Notes: generated by a model from the letters alone, not told the origin. 64,000 nt of DNA from Sarcophilus harrisii (GCF_902635505.1 NC_045427.1:214224422-214288421); one strand, 5' to 3'. Counted from the first letter of the stretch, positions 38,381-51,119 are shown. Numbers and translations are program-made.

Positions 38381-39330
38381 ACAGTAGGGGAGTGTTTTGA
38401 GTCTCCCAAGATTGGTTTAGACAGCACCAGGTCTTAACATATTTAAGGTAACATCTTTTTCTCTAAGTTAATTGATTCAAAAAAAAAATGAGCCAATTTA
38501 CTCTATAACTGAAACTCTCACTATAATTTCCTTCTCCATTCCAATCTTCCAAGTTGATGTCTCCATGTCTGTAAAGTTACACAAGAAACCAAACCACTAC
38601 AACACTGCTTGGAGTCGAGCCTTTAAAGTTGATGTACAAGAAGGGACTCAGGCCAGCCTCTTATTTCCAACTCATCATTTATCTTCATGTATGGACATGG
38701 GAAAACCTCAAGCTTGGGTTCTCTCCAGCTCAGACACTTTCCGCAGCACCCTGGGGCAGCAGGCACCCTGATGGCCATCCGCGCCAGGTCTGCTTTTAGC
38801 AGGTGGGAGTGCAAGGGCTCCGGGCCTGTCCAGCTCCTGAGGGGGACCTAAGGCTGCCCGACCAAGGGCACAGTCACCTGGCCAGCAGCTCTGGGGCTCG
38901 GGCCACTGGTGACATCTGTCACAGAGTGGGGTCTTGGGGCCTCAGGCAGATGTGTGCCACTGAATAGTTCAGGGCTATTCGGGATAGTTTTCAGCTTAAT
39001 TGTGGCCTTCTTTGCATAAGCTCGTTGTTAAATTTTGTGCCTCTCTTTCCAAGCCTGGGCCACCTTCACCAGGTAAAACTGTAAAACATGGCGCCGAACC
39101 ATCAGGGCAGACTTTTCAGCCTAGCAGGGCACTACTCTTCCTTCCCTCCCACACACTATTCAGACTATGGCAACACACGGTTTCTAGAGCAAGCTGGAAG
39201 AGACACACAATGGCACAGGCTGAGTACTTAGGCTAAATTAAGCAGAAATCAGGGCTGCAATACATCGAGCAGATCTGTTTATTCCAACCGACCCAAAGTT
39301 CTTGGTGGTCACCAAAACATAACGGGGAAA
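38381..39330. other. Region 3' of TMEM214, unassigned
   Basis: A moderately GC-rich stretch at about 38690-38960 stands out from AT-rich surroundings. An open frame on plus (38472-38771) and others have no recognisable homology. No splice-consistent exon found. Confidence 0.4.
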
Positions 39331-39331
39331 C

Positions 39332-40329
39332 AAAAGGTCAAATGTGTGTTCTTTATTCTACTCAGTAGGCATACACAGGACCCAGAAGTTGTTCTGTCGG
39401 GATGCTTGAGAGAGAGGTCCTTGGGCCTAACTAAGGTGGGGAGCAGGCACATGATCACTGGAACTCTCCCCAGCCCTGAGCCTGAGGGGCAGCTGGGGAC
39501 AAGAGAAAGGAGCAGCAGAAGCCCAGGAGAGACCCACCCTTTGACAACCTGCTCTCTCCTTTCTCCTGTCGCACAGTACTGGGCTGGGGATGGAACTGGT
39601 GGTGGGAACACCACGTACACAGAGGGGCTTGGTGGAGCATAAGGGGAGCTTCCCGAGTGGAGAGGAGTCTGTTTCCAGAGCTGCCATCGGGCCAGTGGAG
39701 AGACCTCGGTGACCTTGTCCGGAGTGCTAAGGGGTGTGTGTGTGCTTTTAGAGGCCCCTGCGGCTCTTGCTCTCGCGTCAGCAGCCCGATATCATGTAAC
39801 AGAATAGGTACTGAAGTCCACTGATCTCTTCTTGCCCTCTCCTCTGGCTACCCAGCTTTCCAGGTGCTATTTCCTTGAGGTCCAGCAGATCAGGAACAAT
39901 GGAGCCATGTCAGAGGAGCCAAGAAGGGGACTCTCACTGTGAGTTTAGTCTCTTTGTGGTTGAACTGTTTGTATGTTAAAGACACAGGGCAGTAAAGAAA
40001 AGATTTCCAGAGGAGCAAAAACTGCCAGATGAATGCATGGAGAGACATAGAGCTGTGTGATACAGGGTCAAGAGTTCTGTGGGTCACAGAGAGGAGGTCG
40101 AAGGCCTGCTGGAAGTGACACTCTTCAGGCTCGTGCCTCTGCTGGGGTCTGCTAGGGCAGAGGCAGCAGATCACTTCGAGGATGGGATTAGGCCGGAACA
40201 AGGGACACCAAGTTAACAACAGCAAATAAGACATTCATGCAGACACATACTCCCATGCATATCCCCCTGCCCCTCAACAGTCTTTGCTGGCCTGTCCAAA
40301 ATGGAAACAAGTGACTGCTCGGCCAGGGC
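39332..40329 (-). other. TMEM214: TMEM214 3' UTR
   Basis: Runs from the stop to a predicted cleavage site about 20 nt past an AATAAA at 39352-39357. A second AATAAA at 39278-39283 may be an alternative site. The end is predicted, not observed. Confidence 0.6.
39352..39357 (-). terminator. TMEM214: Poly(A) signal AATAAA of TMEM214
   Basis: Canonical hexamer on the minus strand about 975 nt after the TMEM214 stop codon. Confidence 0.65.
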
Positions 40330-43300
40330 CTATTGCTGGGATATCATGGTTAATGCCCAGTCCACAAGGGCAATGGTGGTGTCTTGTAGGCAGAGCCAGA
40401 TCCAGTGGGCAAACTTACTCAGCTGTATCTTTATACAGTCCCAGGTCACATCACCTCTGTAAGAAGAACGTATAGGGGAGGTTCAGGAGGAAGGACACCA
40501 AATAAAGTAAACCAAAATACAAACAGTAACATGAACTGCTAGGACAGAACAAACGGAAGGAAGGAGTGGGACGAGAAATCTGAAGTTAAGGAGTCTCACC
40601 TGCAGGCCTCCTGGCAACGCTCCTGGACCTGGGACAATGCAGAAAGCAACACATGCCACAGAGGGAACAGAAAGTCCTGGTACAAGAGCAGCAGCAATTC
40701 CCTTAGCTGTAGTAGCAGATGTGACAATGAGTCTGTGAACTGGGTCTGCAGTTGGATCAGAAAGAGGAGGAAATTAGTTCAAAGGCTCTCCTGTAAAAGG
40801 ATTCTAAAGGATAATAGTCTACCTGTGCAAAGGATTCCGTTCATCTCTGCTCTCTAGCTTACCCCGTGGAAAATGTCAGGGAGGTTCTCATAGGCCCAAG
40901 AAAGACAGGACACACAATAGGTAGAGATAAAGGTAACTGTTGTGTTGGTCTGGGTCCAGGCCAGCTGCAGGCTGGGTTCTAGCACCGCCATCAGATGGGA
41001 ACCAAAAACAGGCAACGTCTCCTCCAGCCAGCTGTGGAGGTGGAGAAACAGTCGAATTCCTTTGGACTATTCCTAACATTTTAGATGTTTATAAGGGTCA
41101 GGGAGCAGACAGGGGGCGGGGAACAGAGAAGGAAATGCAGTCTCCCTCTACCCCTTGGCTCCATCACACTGGAGGGAGACCCCTCTAATTTTAACCCTTT
41201 GGGGGACTCACCTGTAACCCTGAAGCCCGTAGTAGTGGAGCTTGGCGCAGGCCTCCTCCCCAGCAGGCAGGAAGCCAGATGACTGCAGCACCCGGGCGGA
41301 CAAGGAAGCTGGCAAGGGAAGCAGAGCTGGCTTGGTGGGGGTGGTGAGAAGGGGGTGCCTGGCTGACACTGAGGAGCGAGGCCTGCAGCTGGGCCAGTTG
41401 GGGGACAGCTGGGCGGCACGGCCTGGCCCAGAGGGCCACGGAGGGCCAGGCCCTTGGGTCCAGGTCTGACCCGGGCCCTCTCTTGTCTCCCTCCCTCTTT
41501 CCTTTGCCAGCCCCATCCTCGGGCATCTAAGACCTCTTACTCTGGAAGGAGCCATGTGACCGGAAGTCATGGAACAGGAAGCCAGCTGCAAACACCAGGA
41601 AGACGAGGAACAGCTGGACCCAGGGCAGCTGCCGACCTCGAGCCCGCTGCAGGAGGCCCTGGAGAAGAAAGCGTGGAGCAACGGGGTCAGAGATCCCACG
41701 CAGATCTGAGCATGCTCTCCTAGCTACACCTTGGGAGGGGCAGGAGTGCCGCCTAAACTAGGCCGTGACAAAGTGCAGGAGGCCTTGGGGTTCCCGGGGA
41801 GGGGCGGCACAGACAGGGGCTGGGGATACATCCTGAGTCAGGGAGCATCTGGGGAGGGGGTGCAGGGACAGCAGGGCGGAGGGAGGAGCCTGGGGACGTC
41901 TGAGCAGGGTTACCTTACAGATGGTGTTGCAGGCTGTGGTGTCTTGAGTGTTACTTCCTCCTTTCCTTAGAAGCTCCTCATTTGTCACTTTGAAGGACTG
42001 AATTATTTCTTGCAAAGACTTCCTCATCTGGTGGGAAGCAAAAGGCCAGGGGCTGGGAACACAGGGCTCCCTCTTTTTTCAGTTTTCCCTGTTTAGCTTT
42101 CCCCACTTGCTGACAGCCCTCCTAGCTCAGCAGTGCTCTTACAGGGAAGCCAGTTGCTCAGAGAAGGTGCCATCTTAGAACCAGAACTTCTCCCAAGCGG
42201 CCTATCCCCCAAGGCAAGCTGGTTCCATCCAGCTCGGCACCTCACCTTCTTAGGAATTTGGTCCCAAGTCTCCAGGATATGTCCCAGCAGCAAGCTGTGG
42301 AAAAAACAGTCATTTCACAGTGTGTTCTTGGCAGATCCAAACTACAGAGCCCACACAGCTTTTCACATTTTCTTGCCCCTTTAAAAACCTGGCCCATCTA
42401 ATTAAAAGCTCTAATTCCAATGCGTCTTCCTCAAGTCCACAAGGGGAGCTCTGAGACCCAACTTCACTACCCAGAGACAGAGGATCAGGAAAGCCTCCAC
42501 CCCCATGCCTCTTTGATTGAAAAGGGGTGACTGGGAGCCCCGAAGGCCGGGGGAAGGGCTTTTGCTCTGAGTTTTCTTCCCCTGGTCCCCGAGACAGAAG
42601 GCAGATCTCACTGAGGGCCCTGGGAAGGCAGAGGCCCCCAGGGCTCGCTTGGGCTGGCTCGCTTTGTCTAGCCCACCTGGACTGTGACAGGTGCTTGGTG
42701 TACAGCTGTCTCCAAACATTGAAGCTGAGGGCATCTAGGGCTAGACACTCGGTTAGGCTTCTCAGGAGCTGTGTGGGGAAGAGAGCAATTGCTAGAAGCA
42801 CAGTTGGTCTCACAACTCAGTATTCATGGACACTAAGCCGGGGGGAGATTACCTCCACAACGTGGGGCCAGGCCTTGCAATGGATGCTACAGATCACAGT
42901 CAGGAAAGTGATTCTACGGGGGATGTATCACAATTTAGAGCTCTCGGGATCGTCTTTTGACAGCAGCGAGCCCCAAAGAGCTGCAAGGATAGTTATGGTT
43001 CTAGAGCCAGCACCCAAGCTCAGTCACTGAGGCACAGAAATAAGACAAGGAGAGGGAGGTCGGAGCCACATCTGTCAGAGTGGATAGGCAGGTGGGGGTT
43101 CTGTTACAATCGCTTTGCTGGGCGTGTCACACAGGCAAAAAGGAGGATGCTGAGTTATCAAAGGGAAGTTAAAGGCAGGCTTTTTAGGATGAGGTAGGAA
43201 GCATTCCCCTCCAGAATTCTTAGTGACCTGCCTTGGTCTTTTTTTCATTCTTACCTCTTTCTTCATTTCTGGGGGACAGTTGGGGGTGGCTCTGGACAAG

Positions 43301-46300
43301 AAGGAGGGAAAGTAGGTGTGCAGAGTCGTCTCTGGCTTTGCACCAAATGCCAGCACTTTCAGTCTGGGGTAGAGCTGACAAAGCTGTTCCTGGAGGCTGT
43401 GGACAGAGTGGGGTGGAGTCACACACAAGGTAAGCTGTGAGACTTTTTTTGCCCCACCAGACTTCCTCAAAGCTTGTATCTTCAGGTTAACATGGTCCCG
43501 AGGGCTCACTGATTGGCAACTTAAAAGTTCTGGGGGTGGGGGAAGGCATTTCCCAATCCCATGACTCTGGCTTTCTTGGGCTGCCCTGTTGGCTCTTTTG
43601 CTGGTGTCGTAAACATACAGCTGCCATACCTGGGTGCCAGGGAGTTGTTGGGCATGTAGGCAAAGTCCAGAAGTGGGAAGAAGTCCTTGGGGCCAATCAT
43701 TCCAAAGCCTTTGGTGAGGTTGGGATGCATCCTGCAGAGTGAGGAGAAGAATGTGTAAACTTCACCCTGAACCCAAATCTTAAGTCCAATGTCCATAACA
43801 AGGGTGTTCCCTGATCCCTGTTCCCGTCCCACTGGTTCTTTGCTTCCTCAACCTTCCACTGAAAGGATTGGGGTGAATGGCCTATTCTGATTTTCCCCAT
43901 GTCTCTAAAAGGATCAGAACTTTAACATCATATTCTGTGGCCATTGCCAGACTTTTCTTAGCTCCCTCCCTGAATCCTCAAAATCACTCACAGAAGCAGT
44001 CGATCCAAATAAGCAATCGAGAAGGGAGACAGAGACTTGATTCCCAGGACAGGCAACATGATCCCCAGCCACACTATGGGAGAGTGATGGGGTAAGGCAG
44101 TGTAATACAGTAATGACAGCCAGCATTTTTATAGCATTTCAACATTTGTGACGTGCTTTACAGATTATTTGGTCTGATCCTCACAACAATCTATGAGGTG
44201 CAAATATTATTCACATTCTATAGTTCAGGAAACTGAGGCTGAGAAAGGTGCAGGGACTTGCCTAGTGTCATACAACTAGTTTTAAGGCAGGGTTTCTACT
44301 CAGGGCTTCCAGAATTGAAGTCTAGTAACTATCTAGTATACTACCTAGCTAAAGAACAATCACTGGAAAATCAGGAGATCTAGAATCTGGTCTTCTTGAT
44401 TCCAGTTTGGTCTTTAATACATCCAAAATAAATTCACTTAATTTTTATAGGGTTGTGTCTCCACTTGTAAAATAAAGGGATTCAAAGAGATATTTACCAC
44501 AAGCTCTACTTATTCCTAGGACACTAAGGTTCTAAGGCCCTGCAATTTATATTTTCATAATGACTTGGACAGTTATGCTTATCAAATTTGCAAATGACTC
44601 AACCCAGTTTAGATAGTTCTTAGATAAATGAGTTTTTAAGACACCTTTCAATTCACATTTGGTGAAAGGATCAGTTCTTTTAAGTAAATACTTATTTCCA
44701 CTAAGATTCTGGCTAAGGCTGTTTTGGGTTTGGAGATATACCTGGAAGGTACAAGGTAGGGAGGGGAGATCAGATGCAGTCTCATTACCTTTAAGTCCCT
44801 CTGTCAGGTTGACAAAGCCTGCCTGCCCCAGTGCCCACATGATGGTCAGACACTTTGCTGGTCGATTCTGATGGGATCTCAGTAGCTCGAGATACTGGGG
44901 AGACCAATGGAGGAGGCAGGTTATCAGTGGGGGAAGGGAGTGATGATAACTAGATGTCTAAGTAAAAGGTGAAGCATAAAGAGTGCCTGATAGGTGAGAA
45001 GAGTGACAGAGTAAAAAGAGACTTGAGAAAGAACAATATAAAAAGGGAGGGAAATTGGAAACCAAAACTGAGTTTATAGGGTCTTCCTGCAAGTACAGTA
45101 TTAGCTCAGTTTAGAATTATGATAGCTACTTTCTGTTATCATCCCTCACAGCGAACTGAAGACAGGAGGAAATGGCACGATTCCCCTATCCCATCTCTTT
45201 TCTCAAACCTGTCACTTCATGTCCCACCACTTTGAGCTCACCTTGCCTAAGTTCATGGTGGCAATCTTGGGCTTATCTTGTAGAACTGCTTGGATACAGA
45301 TGCGGTAGCCATGAAGTGACTCACCTACAAAAGTATGAGGTCCCACATCAATGAAGATTAGATTTCCCCAGTGAATCTCGATTTTGCAGTTGAACTTACA
45401 GTCTACCCTATCACTTCTTGACAGATTTCGCCCACAATCCACTTCTGTCCCAAATGATTTTCTGAATTTATAAATTTCTTTAGAGATATCTTTCCAGCAC
45501 GAGCATGGATTTCTGGCCCTTCTTACCTGGAGTCTTGTCCATTTCCTGCAGCATGGTATAGAGACAATGGTCAAAGAAAAGTTCCAGGACACCAACTGCT
45601 TTCCCCAACAATCCTCGAATGACTCCACGAAGTTCTCGGCCCACCAGGCAGTAGGGGTAATCTGGAACCAACAAGAATCAGTTCTAGGATTGGGGCCCAT
45701 GGCAGTTCTAACACTCTTATTTCCCTCCCTGGTTGTACAGATGTGGTCTTCCTGAGTGAAATATACTCTTAGTTATGGCAGAAAACAAGTTGGGGGCCTC
45801 ACAGGACTGGTAAGCAGAGTTAGGGATACATTTTGGCTCTGCTACCAATTAGCCTTGAAATGACTTTTTCAGAATTTTCTAGGTTCATTGGGTGCTCAGG
45901 AGGGTAGACTAACCATGTGTGTGCTGGCTTAATGTAGGTTCACTTTGAGGTGCTTGCAGCTTGTAGTTGAGATATCCAGCCAGGTCCTTCACCCACACAG
46001 AGGGGTTTCCAGGGAACATGCTCTGGCTCTTCTCCATTTCCTTTTGCAGTGCTACCACATCTAGCTGCCAGGGACACAGGAATCCCAGGGTTAGTCGGTC
46101 ATGAAATGCCAGGGAAAGGTAGTCTGGGACTAGTAAGGAGTCCACAGAGCACAAGGAAATGGCAATTATTAAGAATACCATTTACATGGCATGCTACATT
46201 TTTGTTAATTCATAACTCCAGGATATGTGAAATGAGGTAGCTATGAATGAATCATTCAAGAAACTTTTATTTTCAAAACCTACAAATGCAAGGTACTGTG

Positions 46301-49111
46301 CTAGGAGATGGGAACATCAAGAATGGAATAACGTCTATTAGCAAAAAGCTTACTTTCTAAGAAGGTCGGGTAGAAAAGTGCATTAAGGATAAGGGTAATA
46401 ACTACAAATAGATCCAAAGTAGTACTATCCAAGGTAGTTTGGGAAGAAGGATGCTAGCAATTGAGGGCATCATCATGAAAGGCTTTTTGTAGAAGAGGCC
46501 TGAGCTGAGTCCTGAAGAGAGCAATTCTGTGAGGAAGAAATGAGGAGGGAGTGTGCCCTAGACATGGACAGCAGTCAATGCCAGTACATGGAAATTGGGA
46601 ATGTGATTAACAGAGAAAAAGCTCATTCAGCTGGACAGTGGAGGACAGGAAGGGTGAGTATTATACAACAAGATCAGAAAGACAGGCTGGAAACAGAATG
46701 TGAAAGACTTTAAATGCCAAACAGAGAGATACATACTTGGTTTTAGAGGTAAGAGGATGGTGCTGTAATTTGAATTAGGGACTGAGATGCTGAGATTTGT
46801 GCTCAAAGAAAACCACTTTGACAGTAATATGACTTGAGGCAGGGAAGCTAATTGGGAGGCTGTTGCAATAATATAGGTAAGAGATGATTAGAGTCTGAAC
46901 AACGGTGGTAGCTTTGTGAGTAAAGAGAAGGTGTTGAATATGAGATATATTGTGAAATATGAGATATATTTTGTTAATTGATTGAAATATATGGAGTGAG
47001 GTAGAATAAAGAATACTGAGATTGAAAACCTGCAAGACAGGAAAAATATTGATGCCTTCAACCAAAACAAGAAGTTTGGAAGAGGGGTAAGGGTTTTGTT
47101 GTTTTTTTTTTTTTTTTTGGTAGGGAGGAAGTCAATGAGTTCTCTTTTAGACCTGTTGAATTTTAGATGAATCCAGAATATTCAGTTTGAAATATTCAAG
47201 AGGCAATAGCTAAAATGGGAGGCAAGTTCAAGGGAGAGAAAGAAAATGAATATATAAACCTGAGTCAACTGCAGAGATAGTAATTAAATCCATGAGAACT
47301 GTTGAGGTCACTGAGATAGAATACTCAGATAGAGGAGGACCCATTTATAGAGCCTTGGAGTACACCCACAGTTAGGAGGTATGGGCTAGGTGATGAACTA
47401 GCAAAGGAGACTGAGAAGTGGTTAGACAAGTAGAAGAACCAGAGAGAGCAGTGTTACAAAAATCCAGATAAGAAAGTGTATCAAGAAGAGGGTGGGGTGG
47501 TCTACAGTATCAAATGTAGAAGATCCTGAATGATGAGGGCTGAGAAAAGACCATGACATTTGGCAATTGAGAAACCACTGACAACTTCAGAAGGCAGTTT
47601 CAGTTAAGTGATGAGACTGCTCAAAGCCAGATACAAGGATGGAGGGCTGAGTGAAAGGGGAAGTGAAGGCAACAAGGAGACATTTTTTCTAAGTTTATAA
47701 GACAGTAAATAAGATGGTAGTATTTAGTGAAATTCTTTTAAGGATAAAGGAGATGGGACCAAAAGAAGCAGGGAAGAAAGCGAGGTTAGAGAGAGAACAG
47801 GAATGACTCCAATTCCAATAATGTGATTCCAATAAGAAAAGGACGAATCGAGGAATTCGAAGGAATATACAGCAGTGTTGGGCCTAGCAAGAAGGGCTAC
47901 TCCGCCAGAAGCTGGTAGAAAGGTATAAACACCTAGACAAGTGATTCCTGGGAAACATTTATTTTTCATTTTTTCACTCAAAGAGGCCACCCCGCCTCTC
48001 ACGTCCTTTACAGATGTCAAAGAGGAAACTGCCCTGATGACCACTGTGTCCATGACTCATAGTGATTTTGGGGCAACCAGGCTCCCCGGGCCCTGTTTCT
48101 TGCTCCCCTCTTCCTTTGGTTTCTGGGCTTCATCTTTCCCCACTAGGCTCTCACCTCTTGCTGCGACCCCAGGAGCGAGGTCCTGGCTGGACGCCGCGGG
48201 CCCCTTCTGGGCTCCGTCCCTCCTCCTCTTTCACTGCCCCGGCTCTCCCCGCTCCCGGGCCCCGCTCGCTCTCCCCGCGGGCGCCCCCTCCCCTCCTCGC
48301 GGCGCGCCCCACTCACAGCCTTCATGGCCTCCTCCAGGCTGCGGAAGCGGCCCTGCTTGGTGCTCTGCTCCGCCAGGGCAGCCGCCTTTTTGGCTTTCTT
48401 GGCCGTTTTCTTGTGCTCGGTGGGAGCCGGCGGCGGCACTTGCTCCTTGTTGTGCTTTTTCATCACCTTCTGGAAGCCCAGCTCAAAGAGAGAGCCCGAG
48501 GGCTGGATGGCGGCTGCGGAGCGAGGGGGGGCGGAGCTGAGTACAGAGCGCCCGGCGCTGGGCCCGGGTCAGCCTGCCCGGCCGGGGCGGGGGCGGGGGC
48601 AGCGCTAGCGCTCTCCTCTGCTCCCAGCTGTCGGGCCCTAGCCTCGGTGGGGGCAGGGAGCCGGGCGCCGCGCTCTGTGGGCATGCATGGAAGCGTATGT
48701 GTATGGGGGGGGGGGAGGGTCGCGTTTCAGAGACCGGCCGCTCCCTCCTCCAGCGCAGCCCCGGTAATTCAGCGGCCCGTGTGCCTGGCACGGGGCTGGG
48801 CGCCGGGCAGGGTGCAGGGTGCTCCGTCCCGGCCGGGAGCGCGGGCTGCACCCCTCTCGGACGGCTCCGCGCTCCTCCCGACGGGGCTGCCGGGGGGCTC
48901 GCTTCGGGTCCCGGAACGCTACGGCCGGGCCCGGGGGCCGGGGGCCCGGGGCCCGGGATCGGTACTCACGGACCAGCTCGACGCTCCGCGCTCGGTTCGC
49001 CTCCCCGAGTGCCCGTCGGCTCCCGCCGCCGCCGCCGCCGCCGCCGCCCCCGGGCCGCCGGCCCTTCCTCACCACTTCCCAGCGACCTCCGCCCGCTGCT
49101 GTGGCCGCCAT
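40330..49111 (-). CDS. TMEM214: TMEM214, ER transmembrane protein, 17 coding exons
   Basis: Human TMEM214 is an ER membrane protein reported to anchor procaspase-4 and promote ER-stress apoptosis. Coding exons in transcription order: 48970-49111, 48317-48513, 45914-46064, 45527-45661, 45242-45324, 44789-44894, 43992-44073, 43630-43731, 43255-43396, 42677-42768, 42246-42294, 41914-42027, 41541-41658, 41212-41308, 40863-41031, 40600-40745 and 40330-40456. They sum to 2052 nt, 683 codons plus TAG (human about 689). Landmarks: RWEVVRKGRRP at the N-terminus, a Gly10 tract at 21-30, a Lys-rich segment near 80-95, KGFGMIGPKDFFPLLDFAY near 305-325, a hydrophobic segment at about 476-494, and the C-terminus ALTMISQQ. 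The chosen ATG (ACCATGG) gives the known N-terminus. An in-frame ATG 54 nt upstream (49165) would add 18 residues and is less likely. Confidence 0.96.
44105..44325 (-). mobile_element. MIR-type SINE, antisense, near full length
   Basis: 'tttatagcatttcaacatt', 'cctcacaacaatctatgag', 'caggaaactgaggctgaga', 'gtgtcatacaactagtttt' in TMEM214 intron 6. It is better preserved than the other MIR copies. Confidence 0.7.
46240..47690 (-). mobile_element. L2-like LINE, antisense, about 1.4 kb
   Basis: In the large intron 2 of TMEM214. Landmarks: 'caaggtactgtgctaggag', 'gcctgagctgagtcctgaa', 'gggaggctgttgcaataat', 'atcaaatgtagaagatcct'. Orientation is inferred from the terminal 'tactgtgctagg' block at the left end. 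A poly(T) run near 47102-47118 interrupts it. Confidence 0.55.
48703..48714 (+). repeat. Poly(G) run in TMEM214 intron 1
   Basis: About a dozen consecutive G on the plus strand, followed by AGGG, within the CpG island. Confidence 0.7.
49022..49051 (-). repeat. TMEM214: GGC triplet repeat coding Gly10 in TMEM214 exon 1
   Basis: Ten consecutive glycine codons (residues 21-30), eight of them pure GGC on the coding strand. The human protein, as I recall it, has an interrupted Gly/Ala/Arg stretch here. Confidence 0.9.
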
Positions 49112-49268
49112 GGTCTGGTCTCTCCCTCCGCCACTCCCAAGACAGGCCGACAGACAGACTGACAAGCAAGCACTTCCCCCCGAAGCCGGCCCAGGCCCCC
49201 GACTCTACGTCCGCGCCTGCGCCAGGAGCGCGGTGCCACGTCTCTCCCAGGCGATAACCGCCCGCGCT

Positions 49269-49287
49269 GTATGCTGGGGCTTGTAGT
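49269..49287 (-). promoter_or_regulatory. ZNF143/SBS-type motif upstream of TMEM214
   Basis: Minus strand ACTACAAGCCCCAGCATAC, close to the long ZNF143 (Staf)/THAP11 binding consensus ACTACAATTCCCAGCATGC, with three differences. It lies about 160 bp upstream of the start codon, where such motifs usually occur. Confidence 0.7.
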
Positions 49288-49900
49288 CTCGGCGTAGGCC
49301 TCGGGAGGGGCGCGGCGTCGGCCTCCGAGGAGAGGAGCCCGAACCTCCTGCCGGAGGGAGGGCAGCGAGTTTGCTGGATTGAAGCCTCGGATCTCCGGGT
49401 CACGGAGATGTCTCCCCGCCCTCTGGCCTCCGTCTCCTCCAATCACCGGCGCAGAGCCGTGGGAAGCCGGGCTGGATGTTTGCGGAAAGCTGGTGAAAGG
49501 CTGCCCGCCGCGTGCATCGTTCCCCAGCCCGATGAAGCCGGCGGGGGGAGTCTGTCAGAGCGGGGTCCCCATTTCCCCAACGGAGCTCGGAGAGCTCCCG
49601 GGCTCCGCAAGCGCTCCCTCCTCCACTTCTGGGGGTCGGTGTGACGGCGTCGGGAGGGCAGGCTTAGGGTTCGGGGCCGGACCTGCGCAAAGGAGCACGT
49701 CCTTAAAGGCGGCGGGGGTCGGAGGCCGAGGCAAGGGCCTTCCCACGGCTGCGCCGTCGCCTCTGCCCGGCCGTCCCGTTCCCCCTCCCCCTAAGGACCC
49801 CGGGGCCGGCCAGCCTCGGAGGTGGTGGCGGGGTAGGGACTTCTAAGGCAGGTCTGGGCCCTTTGCACCGCCCTAAACTGCCCCCCCTCCTCCCATCCCC

Positions 49901-50205
49901 TCAAGAGGGGAAGAAACCGACCTCCCGAGGGTCACACAGGCGGCCACTAAGTGGCAAGTTAGGATCCGAGTCCATCCCTTGCAAATTACGCGCTTTTGAC
50001 CCTATCTCGGACCGCCTGGTTTTAACTTTTCCTTGGATAGCACAGTACAGCTACTGTGCAGCCTACGGCGCTGGCCCAGGACGGCCCTGATCCTGCCTCT
50101 GCCCGCATCCCGGGCGCTCCCAGGACAAGCTGCTCCGACTTCGGGTCTGCCGAGAAGGGGGTGGGCGTCGTCAGTGCTCAGGGGTCACGCCCCGCAGAAA
50201 CGGAT
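49901..50205. other. Upstream flank of the TMEM214 CpG island
   Basis: GC-rich, CpG content falling; an antisense MIR-like piece ('aggggaagaaaccgacctc', 'gggtcacacaggcggccac') is visible at about 49895-49990. No gene. Confidence 0.45.
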
Positions 50206-50209
50206 CCTC

Positions 50210-50345
50210 CTTTTACTGTGTGGTCCCGTCGTGACCCCCATGGGGGGCGTTAAGTCTTGTCCAGGGTCGCACAACTAGTACGTGTCGAGGCCGATTTTGA
50301 ACTCGGGTCTTTCTCACTCCAGGCCTGGTGCTCTGTCCACCGCCC
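50210..50345 (-). mobile_element. MAR1/MON-like SINE head, antisense
   Basis: 'gtcgcacaactagtacgtg', 'ttttgaactcgggtctttc', 'ccaggcctggtgctctgtc' is the tRNA-derived head of a core SINE in antisense. It retains many CpGs, consistent with its place at the island edge. Confidence 0.65.
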
Positions 50346-50644
50346 CGCTTGACTGCCCTGGATTATTACAGTTCTTCTTTCCTGAAGTAGGCGGTGTATT
50401 TGAGATTAAAGTTTTCATGGGTGGCTCAGCCAAACTCAGGTGCACAGAATGTGACTTACTCCACTGGCCTGGGAATCAGATGATCTGGGCTGTACTGTGT
50501 CAGCTCCAGATGTGAGAAGTGTGACCTTTGCTTCATCTCTCTAAACCCATCCCCTCATTCCCAAAAGGAGGGCAGCCATGCTTGTGTTCATTGCCTTAAA
50601 GGGTCCCGAGGAAAGCATTTTGCAAATTCTACAATATTATAGAG

Positions 50645-50855
50645 AAGCGCTTACACAGCATAGAAACTAATACAGTGGAAGGAGCTTCAGTATCTGGAGT
50701 CAGAAGTCTTAAGAGTTCAAATCTCTCTGCAACTCACTTGACCTCCTTTAGTCTCAAGTTCCCCATGAATAAAAGGAAGGAGGTGTGCTAAATGGTCTCT
50801 GAAATAACTCCATTTCTAGATCCATATGCCTCTAATCTAGTCCTGCAGTTGGAGT
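50645..50855 (+). mobile_element. tRNA/CORE SINE, sense
   Basis: 'atctggagtcagaagtctt', 'agagttcaaatctctctgc', 'aaatggtctctgaaataac', 'tccatttctagatccatat' follow the SINE order from head to tail. Confidence 0.5.
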
Positions 50856-51119
50856 CACTCTTCGAATCAAGAAGAAAGGTGTGGGTTTTTTTTTTTTTTT
50901 AATGGCAATAGGAGAAAGAGCACCTAGACTGTACACTCTGTGAATTGAACATGTATAGGGCATCCAGAAAAGCCATGGTGACCTTTGGCTTTATCAGGAA
51001 CCCATACCTTTAAAACACCCCAATTTATTTTTTTAGGATAATCTAAGTTTTGTTTGATTAAGAACCTTTCCCATATCTATAGTTTTGAAAGGTATCTTTT
51101 TCTCCTATAATTTATGATG

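Larger units (their letters stand above)
48170..49900 (-). promoter_or_regulatory. TMEM214: CpG-island promoter of TMEM214
   Basis: Dense CpG region covering exons 1-2, intron 1 and about 0.8 kb upstream. No TATA box. The upstream flank carries a ZNF143-type motif at 49269-49287 and an NRF1-like GCGCCTGCGC near 49212. Confidence 0.75.

Noticed and set aside
48062-49162. A 366-codon plus-strand frame opposite TMEM214 exons 1-2
   Set aside because: It is the antisense shadow of GC-rich coding exons and island DNA, with no recognisable domain.
49112-49165. Upstream in-frame ATG as the TMEM214 start
   Set aside because: The 18-residue extension is not part of the known N-terminus, while the downstream ATG has a strong context and gives the expected start.
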